The notes: generated from the sequence alone by a model not told the origin. A DNA stretch of 64,000 nucleotides from Magnetospirillum sp. 15-1 (GCF_900184795.1 NZ_FXXN01000028.1:1-64000); one strand, 5' to 3'; shown: positions 23,431 to 33,923, numbered from the stretch's first letter. Made by a program: numbers and translations.

Positions 23431-24354
23431 TTATTTCAGTTTTTCCGCCAGGGCCAGCAGCGCCGGCACCTGGGTCCGGATCTCGTCGGCCACCGCCTTG
23501 TCCAGTTTGCCGAGCCAGGCGGAGGGTATCTCCCGCACCCCATAGGTGGCCCCGGCCAGCATGCCGGCGATGGCCCCGGTGGTGTCGGCGTCGCCGCCCT
23601 GATTGACCACCTCGATCAGGCAGTTGCGGAAGGAATCCGTCAGGAAATAGAAGTGCAGCACCGTCTGCATGGTATCGACCACATAGGCGGTGGACTGGCC
23701 GCGAAAGGTCTCGAAGCGGAAGCACTTGTGCTTCTCCACCAGGGCGTTGGCCTCGTCGCGCGCCGCCTTCATCCCCTGCCCCGACAACAGCGCCTGGGTC
23801 ATCCGCCCCAGGGCCAGGGTGGCATCGTCGGACAGCGGGTGGTGGTGGGTGATGTGGCTCTGGGCTACCGTCCACTCCTCCAGCAGGTCGGGACGATGCA
23901 GGGTGGCGATGGCGGTGGGCAGGTTGCGCATGGCGGCGCCGTTACCGGCATCACCCTCGCAATAACCGCCCTCCAGCGTGCCGTTGGTGATGAAGCGGCG
24001 GATGCCGCGCCGGCAGGTGTTGCCCACGTCCACGGGACCGCTCTTCAGCCAGACGGCGAATTCCTCGCACACGTCCTTGGGGTCCAACCCGCCCTTGCGC
24101 GCCAATGACCGGCCGAGGCACAGCGACATCTCGGTATCGTCGGTGACCTGTCCGGGGGCCAGATGCAGCCAGCCGCCGCCGATCATCTTGCGGTGCAGCC
24201 CATGCTTCTCGCGGATTTCCCCCTTGGTCAGGAACTCCACCGTCGCCCCCAGGGCATCGCCGACGGCGAAGCCCAGATAGGCGCCCAGCGCGCGATCCTC
24301 CAGGCTGGGGCCGGAGGTGGGGGGACGGTCGAGGAACGGCAATGGCAATCGCAT
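23431..24354 (-). CDS. draG: DraG, ADP-ribosyl-dinitrogen reductase hydrolase
   Basis: This 307-residue di-manganese hydrolase removes ADP-ribose from NifH and reactivates nitrogenase. Metal-binding motifs of the ADP-ribosylhydrolase family are intact: GDALGATVEF near residue 32, TDDTEMS near 71, and the C-terminal GGDADTTGAIAGMLAGA. It lies 11 bases after draT in one operon. In related bacteria its activity depends on membrane recruitment by GlnB/GlnK and AmtB, none of which is in this window. Confidence 0.96.
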   Translation of the reverse strand: MRLPLPFLDRPPTSGPSLEDRALGAYLGFAVGDALGATVEFLTKGEIREKHGLHRKMIGGGWLHLAPGQVTDDTEMSLCLGRSLARKGGLDPKDVCEEFAVWLKSGPVDVGNTCRRGIRRFITNGTLEGGYCEGDAGNGAAMRNLPTAIATLHRPDLLEEWTVAQSHITHHHPLSDDATLALGRMTQALLSGQGMKAARDEANALVEKHKCFRFETFRGQSTAYVVDTMQTVLHFYFLTDSFRNCLIEVVNQGGDADTTGAIAGMLAGATYGVREIPSAWLGKLDKAVADEIRTQVPALLALAEKLK

Positions 24355-24365
24355 GGAATGTCCAA

Positions 24366-25181
24366 TCAGAAATAGGCCGCACTGACCCGGTAATCGCCGC
24401 CGATCACCAGATACTCGCCCTCCCCCTTCAGGGGATGGACGGGCAGCAATGTGTTGAAGAACAGAACCTTCACCACCGGCACGCAGGCGGTCAGGATGGT
24501 GTCGCCGAAGCAGTCGGCGACCGTGCGGTCCGACGAGAACGACGCCAGATTGTTGAGACGCATCACCACGGTCTTGCGGTCGAGACGCTCGACGATCTGG
24601 TGTTCATCGAAGGCGTTGATACCCCGGTAGAGGGTCAGATGCGTCTGGCCGGGGACGGCGAAGCGGGCCAGCCCCCACTGACAGAACTCGTAGAGCATGT
24701 CGAGCTGGCAGTAGATGGAGTTGTTGTGGAAGCGGCTCGACATCTTCTCGTCCACATAGGCCGCCCAGCCCCGGGTGGAGAAGCGGGTGATCATCTCCTT
24801 GTGGAAGGTGGGAAACAGCCCGAAGCGGCTTTCCACCCACCCCTTCAGCACGGCACCCTCGGGCCCGTTGGAATCGTAGCCCCAGCCCTTCAGCAGGCGC
24901 AGGAAGCTGGAGCGGTAACGCCGGCGCGAACCCTTCAACTCCTCCTGCTGCTCGGGATCGATGCCGAACATGGCCATCATGTACTTATAAAAGGCATCGC
25001 CGGCATCCATCAGCCCGTCCGACTGCCCCAGCATTTCGAACAACTGGCCGTTCATCTCGCGCACGCCCGAGATATGAAGCTCGCGCGGCTCGTCGTTGAA
25101 GACCGTCGACCCCAGCAGGCTGGTGGACAATCCCATCAGGTTGGTGCTGTGGCCGATGCTGTGCGCCTGCGCGTCGTTCAT
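24366..25181 (-). CDS. draT: DraT, NAD+-dinitrogen reductase ADP-ribosyltransferase
   Basis: This 271-residue enzyme transfers ADP-ribose from NAD+ to an arginine of NifH in response to ammonium or darkness/low energy, switching nitrogenase off. Family landmarks are GHSTNLMGL near the start, LTLYRGINAFDEH, and NNLASFSSDRTVADCFGD. The target Arg is present in the divergent nifH product (Arg100). It is transcribed away from nifH from a shared 317-base region. Confidence 0.96.
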   Translation of the reverse strand: MNDAQAHSIGHSTNLMGLSTSLLGSTVFNDEPRELHISGVREMNGQLFEMLGQSDGLMDAGDAFYKYMMAMFGIDPEQQEELKGSRRRYRSSFLRLLKGWGYDSNGPEGAVLKGWVESRFGLFPTFHKEMITRFSTRGWAAYVDEKMSSRFHNNSIYCQLDMLYEFCQWGLARFAVPGQTHLTLYRGINAFDEHQIVERLDRKTVVMRLNNLASFSSDRTVADCFGDTILTACVPVVKVLFFNTLLPVHPLKGEGEYLVIGGDYRVSAAYF

Positions 25182-25275
25182 GAGGCCTGCTCGAATCCCC
25201 GTTGTTCAGGCGCGACTCATGCAAGACCCGTACCTTTCGCCATAAGGGGGAGGGAAAGGGCGAAAACCCTGGTTC

Positions 25276-25426
25276 TGTTGGGGTTGCAACACAGCCGCGG
25301 CGGTTTGTCGGATTCCGCACAGGCGCCCAAAAAGCAGGCACGATCCCGACAGGCGGAGATAACGTTCTGTTTTTGCTGAGTTATTTTTCCTCGCTGCGCC
25401 GCACACCGAATTGGCACGCCCGTTGC
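25276..25426 (+). promoter_or_regulatory. NifA-dependent sigma-54 promoter of nifH
   Basis: Two TGT-N10-ACA NifA sites lie at 25276-25291 and 25306-25321, 30 bases apart (about three helical turns). The -24/-12 element TGGCAC-N5-TTGC is at 25412-25426, about 90 bases downstream, leaving room for an IHF bend. The nifH ATG is 73 bases further on. The same 317-base gap (25182-25498) must hold the draT promoter, which was not identified. Confidence 0.92.
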
Positions 25427-25474
25427 GATGAGGAGGCCGTGGCGGTGGCCCAGTCCTCGCCGAGCAAATTTTAG

Positions 25475-26383
<909 letters not shown>

Positions 26384-26402
26384 GACTTCGACGGTAACCG
26401 GA

Positions 26403-26428
26403 GGGCCCTCCTAAAGGGTGGAGGGCCC
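26403..26428 (+). other. nifH-nifD intergenic stem-loop
   Basis: GGGCCCTCC (26403-26411) and GGAGGGCCC (26420-26428) form a perfect 9-bp stem with an 8-base loop, 19 bases after nifH. No T-run follows. Such stems after nifH commonly protect the nifH mRNA end and help give more NifH than NifDK. Confidence 0.7.
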
Positions 26429-26453
26429 CCAACGAAAGCTGAAGGAGAGGGCC

Positions 26454-27917
26454 ATGAGCCTCGATTACACCAACGATACCGCCGCCGCCGAGGCGCTGAT
26501 CAAGGACGTCCTTGACGCCTATCCGGAAAAGGCCGCCAAGCGCCGCGCCAAGCACCTCGCCGTCGCCAAGCCGGCCGAGGAGGAGGGCACCACCTCCTGC
26601 GGCGTCAAGTCGAACATCAAGTCCATCCCCGGCGTCATGACCATCCGTGGCTGCGCCTATGCCGGTTCCAAGGGCGTGGTGTGGGGCCCCATCAAGGACA
26701 TGGTCCACATCTCCCACGGCCCGGTGGGCTGCGGCCAGTATTCCTGGTCCCAGCGCCGCAACTACTTCAACGGCACGGTCGGCGTCGACAGCTTCGTCAC
26801 CATGCAGGTGACCTCGGACTTCCAGGAACGCGACATCGTGTTCGGTGGCGACAAGAACCTGGACGCCATGATCGACGAGCTGGACACCATGTTCCCGCTG
26901 GCCAAGGGCATCTCCATCCAGTCCGAGTGCCCCATCGGCCTGATCGGCGACGACATCGAGGCGGTGGCCAAGAAGAAGCACAAGGAAACCGGCAAGACCA
27001 TCGTGCCGGTGCGGTGCGAAGGCTTTCGCGGCGTATCCCAGTCGCTGGGCCACCACATCGCCAACGACGCCATCCGCGATTGGGTCTTCGACAAGCCCGC
27101 GCCCGAGGAAGCCTTCGTCCCCGGCCCCTATGACGTCAACCTGATCGCCGACTACAACATCGGCGGCGACGCCTGGCCGTCGCGCAAGCTGCTGGAAGAG
27201 ATGGGCCTCAGGGTCATCGGCATGTGGTCGGGCGACGCCACCCTGTCCGAGATGGCGCGCGCGCCGAAGGCCAAGCTGAACCTCATCCACTGCTACCGGT
27301 CCATGAACTACATCTGCCGCCACATGGAAGAGAAGTACGGCATCAAGTGGGTGGAATATAACTTCTTCGGCCCGAGCCAGATCGCCACCAGCCTGCGCAA
27401 GATCGCCGCTCAGTTCGACGAGACCATCCAGAAGAAGGCCGAGGAGGTCATCGCCAGGTATCAGCCGCTGGTCGACAGCGTGCTCGCCAAGTACAAGGCC
27501 CGCCTGGAAGGCAAGACCGTGATGCTGTACGTGGGTGGGCTCCGCCCCCGTCACGTCGCCAACGCCTACGAAGACCTGGGCATGAAGATCGTCGGCACCG
27601 GCTATGAATTCGCCCACAACGACGACTACCAGCGCACCGGCCATTACGTGAAGGAAGGCACGCTGATTTACGACGACGTCACCGGCTACGAGCTGGAGAA
27701 GTTCATCGAGCAGATCCGCCCCGACCTGGTCGGCTCGGGCATCAAGGAGAAGTACGCGACCCAGAAGATGGGCGTGCCCTTCCGCCAGATGCACTCGTGG
27801 GACTACTCGGGCCCCTATCACGGCTATGACGGCTTCGCCATCTTCGCGCGCGACATGGACATGGCCATCAACAGCCCGGTCTGGAGCAAGTTCAAGGCCC
27901 CCTGGAAGGCCGCCTGA
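26454..27917 (+). CDS. nifD: NifD, nitrogenase MoFe protein alpha chain
   Basis: This 487-residue alpha subunit holds FeMo-co and shares the P-cluster with NifK. P-cluster Cys are seen at 67 (GCAYAGS), 93 (GPVGCGQ) and 159 (SECPIG). The FeMo-co ligands correspond to the Cys in LIHCYRS (about 281) and the His in [14 protein letters not shown] (about 448). Start ATG 26454 follows GAAGGAGAGG; an in-frame ATG at 26418 lies in the intergenic stem region and is rejected. Confidence 0.98.
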   Translation: MSLDYTNDTAAAEALIKDVLDAYPEKAAKRRAKHLAVAKPAEEEGTTSCGVKSNIKSIPGVMTIRGCAYAGSKGVVWGPIKDMVHISHGPVGCGQYSWSQRRNYFNGTVGVDSFVTMQVTSDFQERDIVFGGDKNLDAMIDELDTMFPLAKGISIQSECPIGLIGDDIEAVAKKKHKETGKTIVPVRCEGFRGVSQSLGHHIANDAIRDWVFDKPAPEEAFVPGPYDVNLIADYNIGGDAWPSRKLLEEMGLRVIGMWSGDATLSEMARAPKAKLNLIHCYRSMNYICRHMEEKYGIKWVEYNFFGPSQIATSLRKIAAQFDETIQKKAEEVIARYQPLVDSVLAKYKARLEGKTVMLYVGGLRPRHVANAYEDLGMKIVGTGYEFAHNDDYQRTGHYVKEGTLIYDDVTGYELEKFIEQIRPDLVGSGIKEKYATQKMGVPFRQMHSWDYSGPYHGYDGFAIFARDMDMAINSPVWSKFKAPWKAA

Positions 27918-27959
27918 ACCTCCATTTCCGACTTGTAACGTGTTGTTTTGCTTTAACTC

Positions 27960-27997
27960 CTCCCCGCGTATCGCCCAACAACCGGGGGCGCGGGGAG
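27960..27997 (+). other. nifD-nifK intergenic stem-loop
   Basis: CTCCCCGCG (27960-27968) pairs with CGCGGGGAG (27989-27997) around a 20-base loop, 18 bases before the nifK start. It is a candidate for mRNA processing or for tuning nifK translation. No T-run follows. Confidence 0.55.
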
Positions 27998-28015
27998 TTG
28001 AGAAGGAGAGAAGTC

Positions 28016-29551
28016 ATGCCCCAGAGCGCTGAAAAGACCAAGGACCACGTCTCCCTGTTCAAGGAGCCCGAGTACACGGAGATGTTCGCGGCGAAGAAGG
28101 CCGCCTTCGAGTGCCGCCCGGCCGATGAGGCGGTCGCCGCCCAGGCCGAGTACACCAAGACCTGGGAATACCGGGAAAAGAACTTCGCCCGCGAAAAGGC
28201 CGTCATCAACCCGGCCAAGGCCTGTCAGCCCCTGGGTGCGGTGTTCGCCGCCCAGGGCTTCGAGGAGACCATGCCCTACGTGCACGGCTCCCAGGGCTGC
28301 GTCGCCTATTTCCGCTCGCACCTCGCCCGCCACTTCAAGGAGGCGGTGCCCTGCGTGTCCGACTCCATGACCGAGGACGCGGCGGTGTTCGGCGGCCTGA
28401 CCAACATCGTCGACGGCCTGCAGAACGCCTACACCCTGTACAAGCCCAAGATGATCGCCGTCTCCACCACCTGCATGGCCGAAGTCATCGGCGACGATCT
28501 GTCGGCCTTCATCGCCACCGCCAAGGAAAAGGAATCGGTTCCGGCCGATTTCGCCGTCCCCTTCGCCCACACCCCGTCGTTCGTCGGCAGCCACACCACC
28601 GGCTACGACAACATGATCAAGGGGGTGCTGAACTACTTCTGGGACCGCGAGAAGGGCGAGCTGAAGCGCGGTACCGTCAGCGGGAAGATCAATATCATTC
28701 CGGGCTTCGACGGCTATGCGGTCGCCAACAACCGCGAACTGAAGCGCTACATGGACACCATGGGCGTCGAGTACACCTTCATCTCCGACGTGTCGGACAT
28801 CTACGACACCCCCTCGGACGGCACCTACCGCATGTATGACGGCGGCACCAAGCTGGAAGACGTGCGCACCGCCATCGATGCCACGGCGACCATCGCCCTG
28901 CAGAAGGCCTGCTCGGACAAGTCGCTGGAATATATCGCGACCAAGGGCCAGCCCACCGCGTCCTTCCACTACCCCATGGGCGTGGGCGGCACCGATGCCC
29001 TGCTGATGAAGATCTCGGAACTGTCGGGCAAGCCGATCCCCGAGAGCATCGAGAGGGAGCGCGGCCGTCTGGTCGACGCCATCACCGACAGCCAGGCCTA
29101 TCTGCACGGCAAGAAGGTGGCGTTGTTCGGTGATCCCGACTTCGTCTACGGCATGGCCTCGTTCCTGCTGGAAATGGGCTGCGAGCCCACCCACTGCCTG
29201 TCGACCAACGCCGGCAAGGAATGGACGGCGGCCATGGAAGCCCTGCTGGCTTCGTCGCCCTTCGGCGCCGGCTGCAAGGTCTACGCCGGCAAGGACCTCT
29301 GGCACATGCGCTCGCTGCTGTTCACCGAGCCGACCGATCTGTTGATCGGCAGTTCCTACGGCAAGTACCTGGAGAAGGATACCGGCATTCCGCTGATCCG
29401 CCTGACCTTCCCCATCTTCGACCGTCACCACCACCACCGCTTCCCCACCCTGGGCTACCAGGGTGCGCTCAGGGTGCTGGTGGAAATCCTCGACCGCATC
29501 TTCGAGGCCACCGACGCGTCGAGCGACATCTCCTTCGACCTCACGCGTTAG
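28016..29551 (+). CDS. nifK: NifK, nitrogenase MoFe protein beta chain
   Basis: This 511-residue beta subunit completes the P-cluster. The three ligands are visible in KACQPLGA (about residue 69), HGSQGCVAYF (about 94) and TTCMAEVIGDD (about 152). DRHHHHRFPTLGYQGA near the C-terminus is conserved. Start ATG 28016 follows AAGGAGAG. Last gene of nifHDK, followed by a duplicated terminator. Confidence 0.98.
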   Translation: MPQSAEKTKDHVSLFKEPEYTEMFAAKKAAFECRPADEAVAAQAEYTKTWEYREKNFAREKAVINPAKACQPLGAVFAAQGFEETMPYVHGSQGCVAYFRSHLARHFKEAVPCVSDSMTEDAAVFGGLTNIVDGLQNAYTLYKPKMIAVSTTCMAEVIGDDLSAFIATAKEKESVPADFAVPFAHTPSFVGSHTTGYDNMIKGVLNYFWDREKGELKRGTVSGKINIIPGFDGYAVANNRELKRYMDTMGVEYTFISDVSDIYDTPSDGTYRMYDGGTKLEDVRTAIDATATIALQKACSDKSLEYIATKGQPTASFHYPMGVGGTDALLMKISELSGKPIPESIERERGRLVDAITDSQAYLHGKKVALFGDPDFVYGMASFLLEMGCEPTHCLSTNAGKEWTAAMEALLASSPFGAGCKVYAGKDLWHMRSLLFTEPTDLLIGSSYGKYLEKDTGIPLIRLTFPIFDRHHHHRFPTLGYQGALRVLVEILDRIFEATDASSDISFDLTR

Positions 29552-29583
29552 TCTCCCAACCCCTTCCAGTAACGCGTGAGATC

Positions 29584-29681
29584 GCCCCGGGGAGGAACCC
29601 GCCCTCCCCGGGGCTCTCCTTTTGTCGGAAGCCTTGGCCCGGGGAGGAACCCGCCCTCCCCGGGGCTCTTCTTTTGTCGGA
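29584..29681 (+). repeat. Tandem duplicated terminator after nifK
   Basis: Two near-identical copies of about 46 bases (29584-29629 and 29637-29681) each hold a 11-12-bp GC stem (GCCCCGGGGAGG with CCTCCCCGGGGC in copy 1) followed by a pyrimidine tract ending in TTTT and then GTCGGA. Together they form a double rho-independent terminator insulating nifHDK from the nifE operon. The second copy lacks one C in its left arm. Confidence 0.88.
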
Positions 29682-29689
29682 CAGACACC

Positions 29690-29770
29690 TGTCGCGAATC
29701 CGACAATCCATCGCCATCGAGTTTTAAACCCCAGCATTTCCGCCATTCCAACTGATGGCACGGGCCTTGC
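29690..29770 (+). promoter_or_regulatory. NifA-dependent sigma-54 promoter of nifE
   Basis: A TGT-N10-ACA site is at 29690-29705, and TGGCAC-N5-TTGC is at 29756-29770. The nifE ATG lies 38 bases after the -12 element. The activator site begins only nine bases after the second terminator copy. Confidence 0.9.
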
Positions 29771-29807
29771 GAGGCGGAGTCCGAACCGCATTCAAGCGAG
29801 GTCCGCC

Positions 29808-31190
29808 ATGCTGAAGGCCAAGATCGCCGAACTGATGCACGAGCCCGGTTGCGCCAAGAATCAGGCGAAATCCGATGGCGACCGCAAGAAGGGCTGCGGC
29901 AAGTCGCTGGTGCCCGGCGCGGCGGCCGGCGGCTGCGCCTTCGACGGGGCCAAGATCGCGCTGCAGCCCATCACCGACGTGGTCCATCTGGTGCACGGCC
30001 CCATCGCCTGCGAGGGCAATTCCTGGGACGGCCGCAATTCGTGGAGCAGCGGCTCGGACCTCTACCGCCGGGGCTTCACCACCGACCTCACCAACCTGGA
30101 CATCATCGCCGGCGGCGAGAAGAAGCTCTACAAGGCCATCAAGCAGGCCATCGCCCGACATAACCCGCCCGCCGTGTTCGTCTACCAGACCTGTGTCGGC
30201 TCGCTGATCGGCGACGACGTGGACGCCGTGTGCCGCGCCGCCACGGAGCGCCTGGGCACCCCGGTCATCCCCATCAACTCACCCGGCTTCGTGGGCTCCA
30301 AGAATCTGGGCAACCGCTTGGGGGGCGAGGCTTTGTTCGAGCACGTCATCGGCACGGTGGAACCCGACGATGCCGGCGCTACCGACATCAACATCCTGGG
30401 CGAGTACAACGTGGCGGGCGAGTTGGACCAGTTCCGCCCCCTGCTGGCCCGCCTCGGCATCCGGCTGCGCGCCTCCATCACTGGCGACGCCCGCTACCGC
30501 GAGGTGGCGGCCTGCCACACGGCGCGCGCCAACATGGTGCTGTGCTCCCAGGCCCTGGTCACCCTGGCCCGCAAGATGAGGGAGAAGTGGGGCATCCCCT
30601 TTTACGAGGGCTCGTTCTACGGCATCTCCGATACCTCCGAGGCGCTCAGGAACATCGCCCGCATGCTGGTGGACAGAGGTGCCGACCCGACGCTGACCGC
30701 CCGCACCGAAGCCCTGATCGCCGAGGAGGAGGCCAGGGCCTGGGCCCGCCTCGAGCCCTACAAGGAACGCCTCTCGGGCCGCAAGGTGCTGCTTTACACC
30801 GGCGGGGTCAAAAGCTGGTCGGTGATCCAGGCCCTGCAGGAGGTGGGCATGGAAGTGGTGGGCTCCTCCGTCCGCAAGGCCACCGAGGCCGACAAGAAGA
30901 AGGCCCTGGACCGCCTGGGCGGCGACGAGGACAAGCTGGCCGACGCCATCACGCCCAGGGATATGTACGCCATGTTCAAGGACGGCAAGGCCGACATGAT
31001 GCTGTCGGGCGGCCGCTCGCAGTTCGTGGCGCTCAAGGCCCGCACGCCCTGGATCGACATCAATCAGGAACGCCACCACGGCTATGCCGCCTATGACGGC
31101 ATGGTCGCCCTGGTGCGCGAGATCGATCTGTCCATCAACAGCCCCATCTGGGCGCAGGTCCGCGCCCCCGCCCCCTGGGAGAATTCGTGA
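29808..31190 (+). CDS. nifE: NifE, FeMo-cofactor scaffold alpha subunit
   Basis: This 460-residue NifD-like protein forms, with NifN, the scaffold on which NifB-co matures to FeMo-co. It has an N-terminal Cys-containing segment (EPGCAKN, KKGCGKS), then GGCAFDGAKIAL, HGPIACEGNSWDGR and YQTCVGSLIGDD, in the same register as the NifD cluster Cys. Start ATG 29808 is the first after the promoter. Its stop overlaps the nifN start. Confidence 0.97.
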   Translation: MLKAKIAELMHEPGCAKNQAKSDGDRKKGCGKSLVPGAAAGGCAFDGAKIALQPITDVVHLVHGPIACEGNSWDGRNSWSSGSDLYRRGFTTDLTNLDIIAGGEKKLYKAIKQAIARHNPPAVFVYQTCVGSLIGDDVDAVCRAATERLGTPVIPINSPGFVGSKNLGNRLGGEALFEHVIGTVEPDDAGATDINILGEYNVAGELDQFRPLLARLGIRLRASITGDARYREVAACHTARANMVLCSQALVTLARKMREKWGIPFYEGSFYGISDTSEALRNIARMLVDRGADPTLTARTEALIAEEEARAWARLEPYKERLSGRKVLLYTGGVKSWSVIQALQEVGMEVVGSSVRKATEADKKKALDRLGGDEDKLADAITPRDMYAMFKDGKADMMLSGGRSQFVALKARTPWIDINQERHHGYAAYDGMVALVREIDLSINSPIWAQVRAPAPWENS

Positions 31191-32548
31191 TGGCCCTCAT
31201 CATCGACCACAACAAGGCGCTTTCCACCTCGCCGCTGAAAGTCAGCGCGCCCTTGGGCGCCGCCCTGGCCTTCATGGGGATGCGGGGCTGCCTGCCCATG
31301 TTCCACGGCTCGCAGGGCTGCACCGCCTTCGCCCTGGTGATGATGGTGCGGCACTTCCGCGAGGCCATTCCGCTGCAGACCACCGCCATGAACGAGATCA
31401 GCACCATCCTGGGCGGCATGGATCAGGTGGAGGAAGGCCTCTTGAACATCGCCAAGCGCGCCAAGCCCGAGATCATCGGGCTGATCTCCACCGCGCTGAC
31501 CGAGACAAGGGGCGAGGACATGGCCGGCGACGTCAAGGTCATCCGGGCGCGCAACAAGGAACTGGCCGACATCGCCGTGGTCGACGTCTCGGCGCCGGAC
31601 TTCTCCGGCTCGCTGGAGACCGGCTGGGGCAAGGCGGTGACCGCCATCGTCAAGGCCCTGGCGCGGCCTCCGGGCAATCAGGCGAAGCTGGACCGCGTCA
31701 ATCTGCTGCCCGGCGCCCATCTCACCCCCGGCGACGTGGAGGCCCTGAAGGACATCATCGCCGATTTCGGCCTGGAAGCCATGGTGCTGCCTGATCTGTC
31801 GGACTCCCTGGACGGCCATGTCCCCGATTCCTACACGCCGACCACCCTGGGCGGCACCTCGGTGGCCGGCGTGCGCGAGATGGGACGCGCACGGTTGACC
31901 ATCGCCATCGGCGAGCACATGCGCATCGCCGCCAAGACCGCCGAGGCCATCACCGGTGTTCCCTCCGTCGTCCTGGACCGGGTCACCGGCCTGGATGCCG
32001 TGGACCGGCTGATGGTCTGCCTGTCTTCGGTGGCGGGCGTCACCATTCCCGCCCGCCAGCGTCGCGCCCGCTCGCAGTTGGTCGACGCCATGCTGGACGG
32101 CCACTTCTATTTCGGCGGCCGCTCGGTGGCCATCGCCGCCGAGCCCGCTTTGCTGTGGAGCATGGGCAAGCTGGCGTCCGACATGGGCGCCACCATCGCG
32201 GCCGCCGTCACCACCCAGCCCATCCCCACGCTGGCCGAGTTGAAGGCCGAGCGGGTGATCGTCGGCGATTTCGAGGATCTGGAGGACCAGATCCTGGAAG
32301 CCGGCGGCGCCGACCTGATCATCGCCAATTCCAACGGCCGCCAGGTGGCGGCCCATCACGGCATCCCCCTGTTCCGCGCCGGCTTTCCGGTGTTCGACCG
32401 CCTGGGGGCCGCCCACCTGACCAGTGCGGGCTATCGGGGCACCCGCGACCTGATCACCCAATTGGGCAACATCCTGATGGAACGGCCCGGACACGCCCAC
32501 GAGCAGTCGGAGCACGCCCATGGTCACCAGAGTGCTGCGGCTGGTTGA
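31190..32548 (+). CDS. nifN: NifN, FeMo-cofactor scaffold beta subunit
   Basis: This 452-residue NifK-like partner of NifE has RGCLPMFHGSQGCTAFALVMM near residue 35, STALTETRGEDMAGD, and a C-terminal His-rich tail. ATG 31190 overlaps the nifE stop (TGATG). A GTG at 31187 is in frame but less likely. Confidence 0.96.
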   Translation: MALIIDHNKALSTSPLKVSAPLGAALAFMGMRGCLPMFHGSQGCTAFALVMMVRHFREAIPLQTTAMNEISTILGGMDQVEEGLLNIAKRAKPEIIGLISTALTETRGEDMAGDVKVIRARNKELADIAVVDVSAPDFSGSLETGWGKAVTAIVKALARPPGNQAKLDRVNLLPGAHLTPGDVEALKDIIADFGLEAMVLPDLSDSLDGHVPDSYTPTTLGGTSVAGVREMGRARLTIAIGEHMRIAAKTAEAITGVPSVVLDRVTGLDAVDRLMVCLSSVAGVTIPARQRRARSQLVDAMLDGHFYFGGRSVAIAAEPALLWSMGKLASDMGATIAAAVTTQPIPTLAELKAERVIVGDFEDLEDQILEAGGADLIIANSNGRQVAAHHGIPLFRAGFPVFDRLGAAHLTSAGYRGTRDLITQLGNILMERPGHAHEQSEHAHGHQSAAAG

Positions 32549-33017
32549 TCCGGCCGCGCCTGTTCAGGGATCGAGACCGAAGATCAAAGGAGGTCACATG
32601 AGAATCGCCGTCGCCACCCAGGACCGCCAGCGCGTGGACGCCCACTTCGCCAGCGCCAAGACCTTCATGTTCTACGACATCGGCCCCGAGGGTCACACCT
32701 TCCTCGAAGCCGTGCAGTTCGACAACGTCTCGGCCGAGGACGGCAACCACAAGGAGGACGGCGAGGACCGTCTGGCCGCCAAGATCAACGCCCTGGAGGG
32801 CGCCTCGCTGCTGTTCTGCCGCGCCATCGGCGGCCCGGCGGCGGCCCGCGTGGTCCGTGCCCGCGTCCACCCCATCAAGCTGCCCGCCGACGAGGCCATT
32901 TCCGACGTCATCGACCGGGTCCGCGTCATGCTGAAGGGCAACCCGCCGCCCTGGCTGAGAAAGGCCATGCGCGACGGCGATGCCGGCGACGAACGCTTCA
33001 TCGACGACGACGAGTAG
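32520..33017 (+). CDS. nifX: NifX, cofactor carrier
   Basis: This 165-residue NifX family protein would bind NifB-co and transfer it to NifEN. The core runs from IAVATQDRQRVDAHFASA through EDRLAAKINALEGASLLFC to the acidic end. Start 32520 overlaps nifN by 29 bases; its N-terminal VLRLVDPA segment resembles other NifX proteins. However, the internal ATG 32598 has a far stronger Shine-Dalgarno (AAAGGAGG, four bases away), so a 139-residue product is also likely. Confidence 0.92.
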   Translation: MVTRVLRLVDPAAPVQGSRPKIKGGHMRIAVATQDRQRVDAHFASAKTFMFYDIGPEGHTFLEAVQFDNVSAEDGNHKEDGEDRLAAKINALEGASLLFCRAIGGPAAARVVRARVHPIKLPADEAISDVIDRVRVMLKGNPPPWLRKAMRDGDAGDERFIDDDE

Positions 33018-33146
33018 AGCACCGCCGAACAGGCGAACCGTTCACGGTTTGCCTGCGAGAAGGCAAGGGCAAAGCCCGCCGCGCCTTATGGCGCGTAAGC
33101 CAAGCGAAGCGCCCGGCGCCTGAGGGCAATGAAAAGGAGCACCGCC

Positions 33147-33596
33147 ATGAATGCCATCGCCACCACCCAGGACCCGTTCATCAAGAGCCTGTTGATGTTC
33201 ATCCGCGCCCATGACCAGTCGGGGGCCTGGGAATCCATGCCCGACGAGGAGGTGCTGGCGCCCTACATCCTCACCAAGGAGCAGCGGCGCGAGATTCCGC
33301 TGTTCGGCGATCCCGATCCGGACATCCTGTGGCGGGTGGAGCAGTACTTCAACGCCATCGCCATGGCCATCGAGACCCAATCGGGCCACGCCGTCGCCCC
33401 CATCATGAAGATTCATCACGAGGGCTGGGGCCGGGTGATCCTTACCGCCGGCAAGCTGGTGGCCGTCAACACCTACCTGCGCGAGCTGCACCGCTTCGGC
33501 TTCGACTCCGCCGAGGAGATGAGCGCCAAGGCCGCCAAGATCATCGCGGAAGGCGTCGCCACCATCGCCAAATTCCCCGAAGTCGCCGCCGCCTGA
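33147..33596 (+). CDS. NifX-associated protein (DUF269)
   Basis: This 149-residue member of the DUF269 family nearly always follows nifX. Typical phrases are FIKSLLMFIRAHDQSGAWE, KEQRREIPLFGDPDPD and HEGWGRVILTAGKLV. Start ATG 33147 follows AAAAGGAG. It is probably involved in FeMo-co assembly; the mechanism is unknown. Confidence 0.93.
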   Translation: MNAIATTQDPFIKSLLMFIRAHDQSGAWESMPDEEVLAPYILTKEQRREIPLFGDPDPDILWRVEQYFNAIAMAIETQSGHAVAPIMKIHHEGWGRVILTAGKLVAVNTYLRELHRFGFDSAEEMSAKAAKIIAEGVATIAKFPEVAAA

Positions 33597-33626
33597 CCCC
33601 CAACCCGATCAAGAGAGGGAAAAACC

Positions 33627-33923
33627 ATGTCGTTCCGCACCTTCACCACCCGCGACGGCAACCCCTGGGTTCCGAAGTATCTCACCGCCATTTCGGACGA
33701 GCTGTGCATCGGCTGCGGCCGCTGCTTCAAGGTCTGCACCCAGGCCGTGATGAAGCTGATGGGCATCAACGAGGACGACGAGATGTGCGACCCATTCGAC
33801 GATTCCGAAGAGATCGTGCGTAAGGTCATGACCATGGACAAGGACGGCAGTTGCATCGGCTGCGGCTCCTGCAACGCGGTGTGCGGTACCAACGCCCAGA
33901 CCCACGAGGCCGTGCCGGCCTGA
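33627..33923 (+). CDS. fdxB: Nif-specific ferredoxin III, FdxB
   Basis: This 98-residue ferredoxin with two 4Fe-4S clusters carries CIGCGRCFKVC (residues 27-37) and CIGCGSCNAVC (about 77-87), separated by an acidic linker typical of nif ferredoxin III. It lies between the DUF269 gene and nifQ, the usual place. Confidence 0.95.
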   Translation: MSFRTFTTRDGNPWVPKYLTAISDELCIGCGRCFKVCTQAVMKLMGINEDDEMCDPFDDSEEIVRKVMTMDKDGSCIGCGSCNAVCGTNAQTHEAVPA

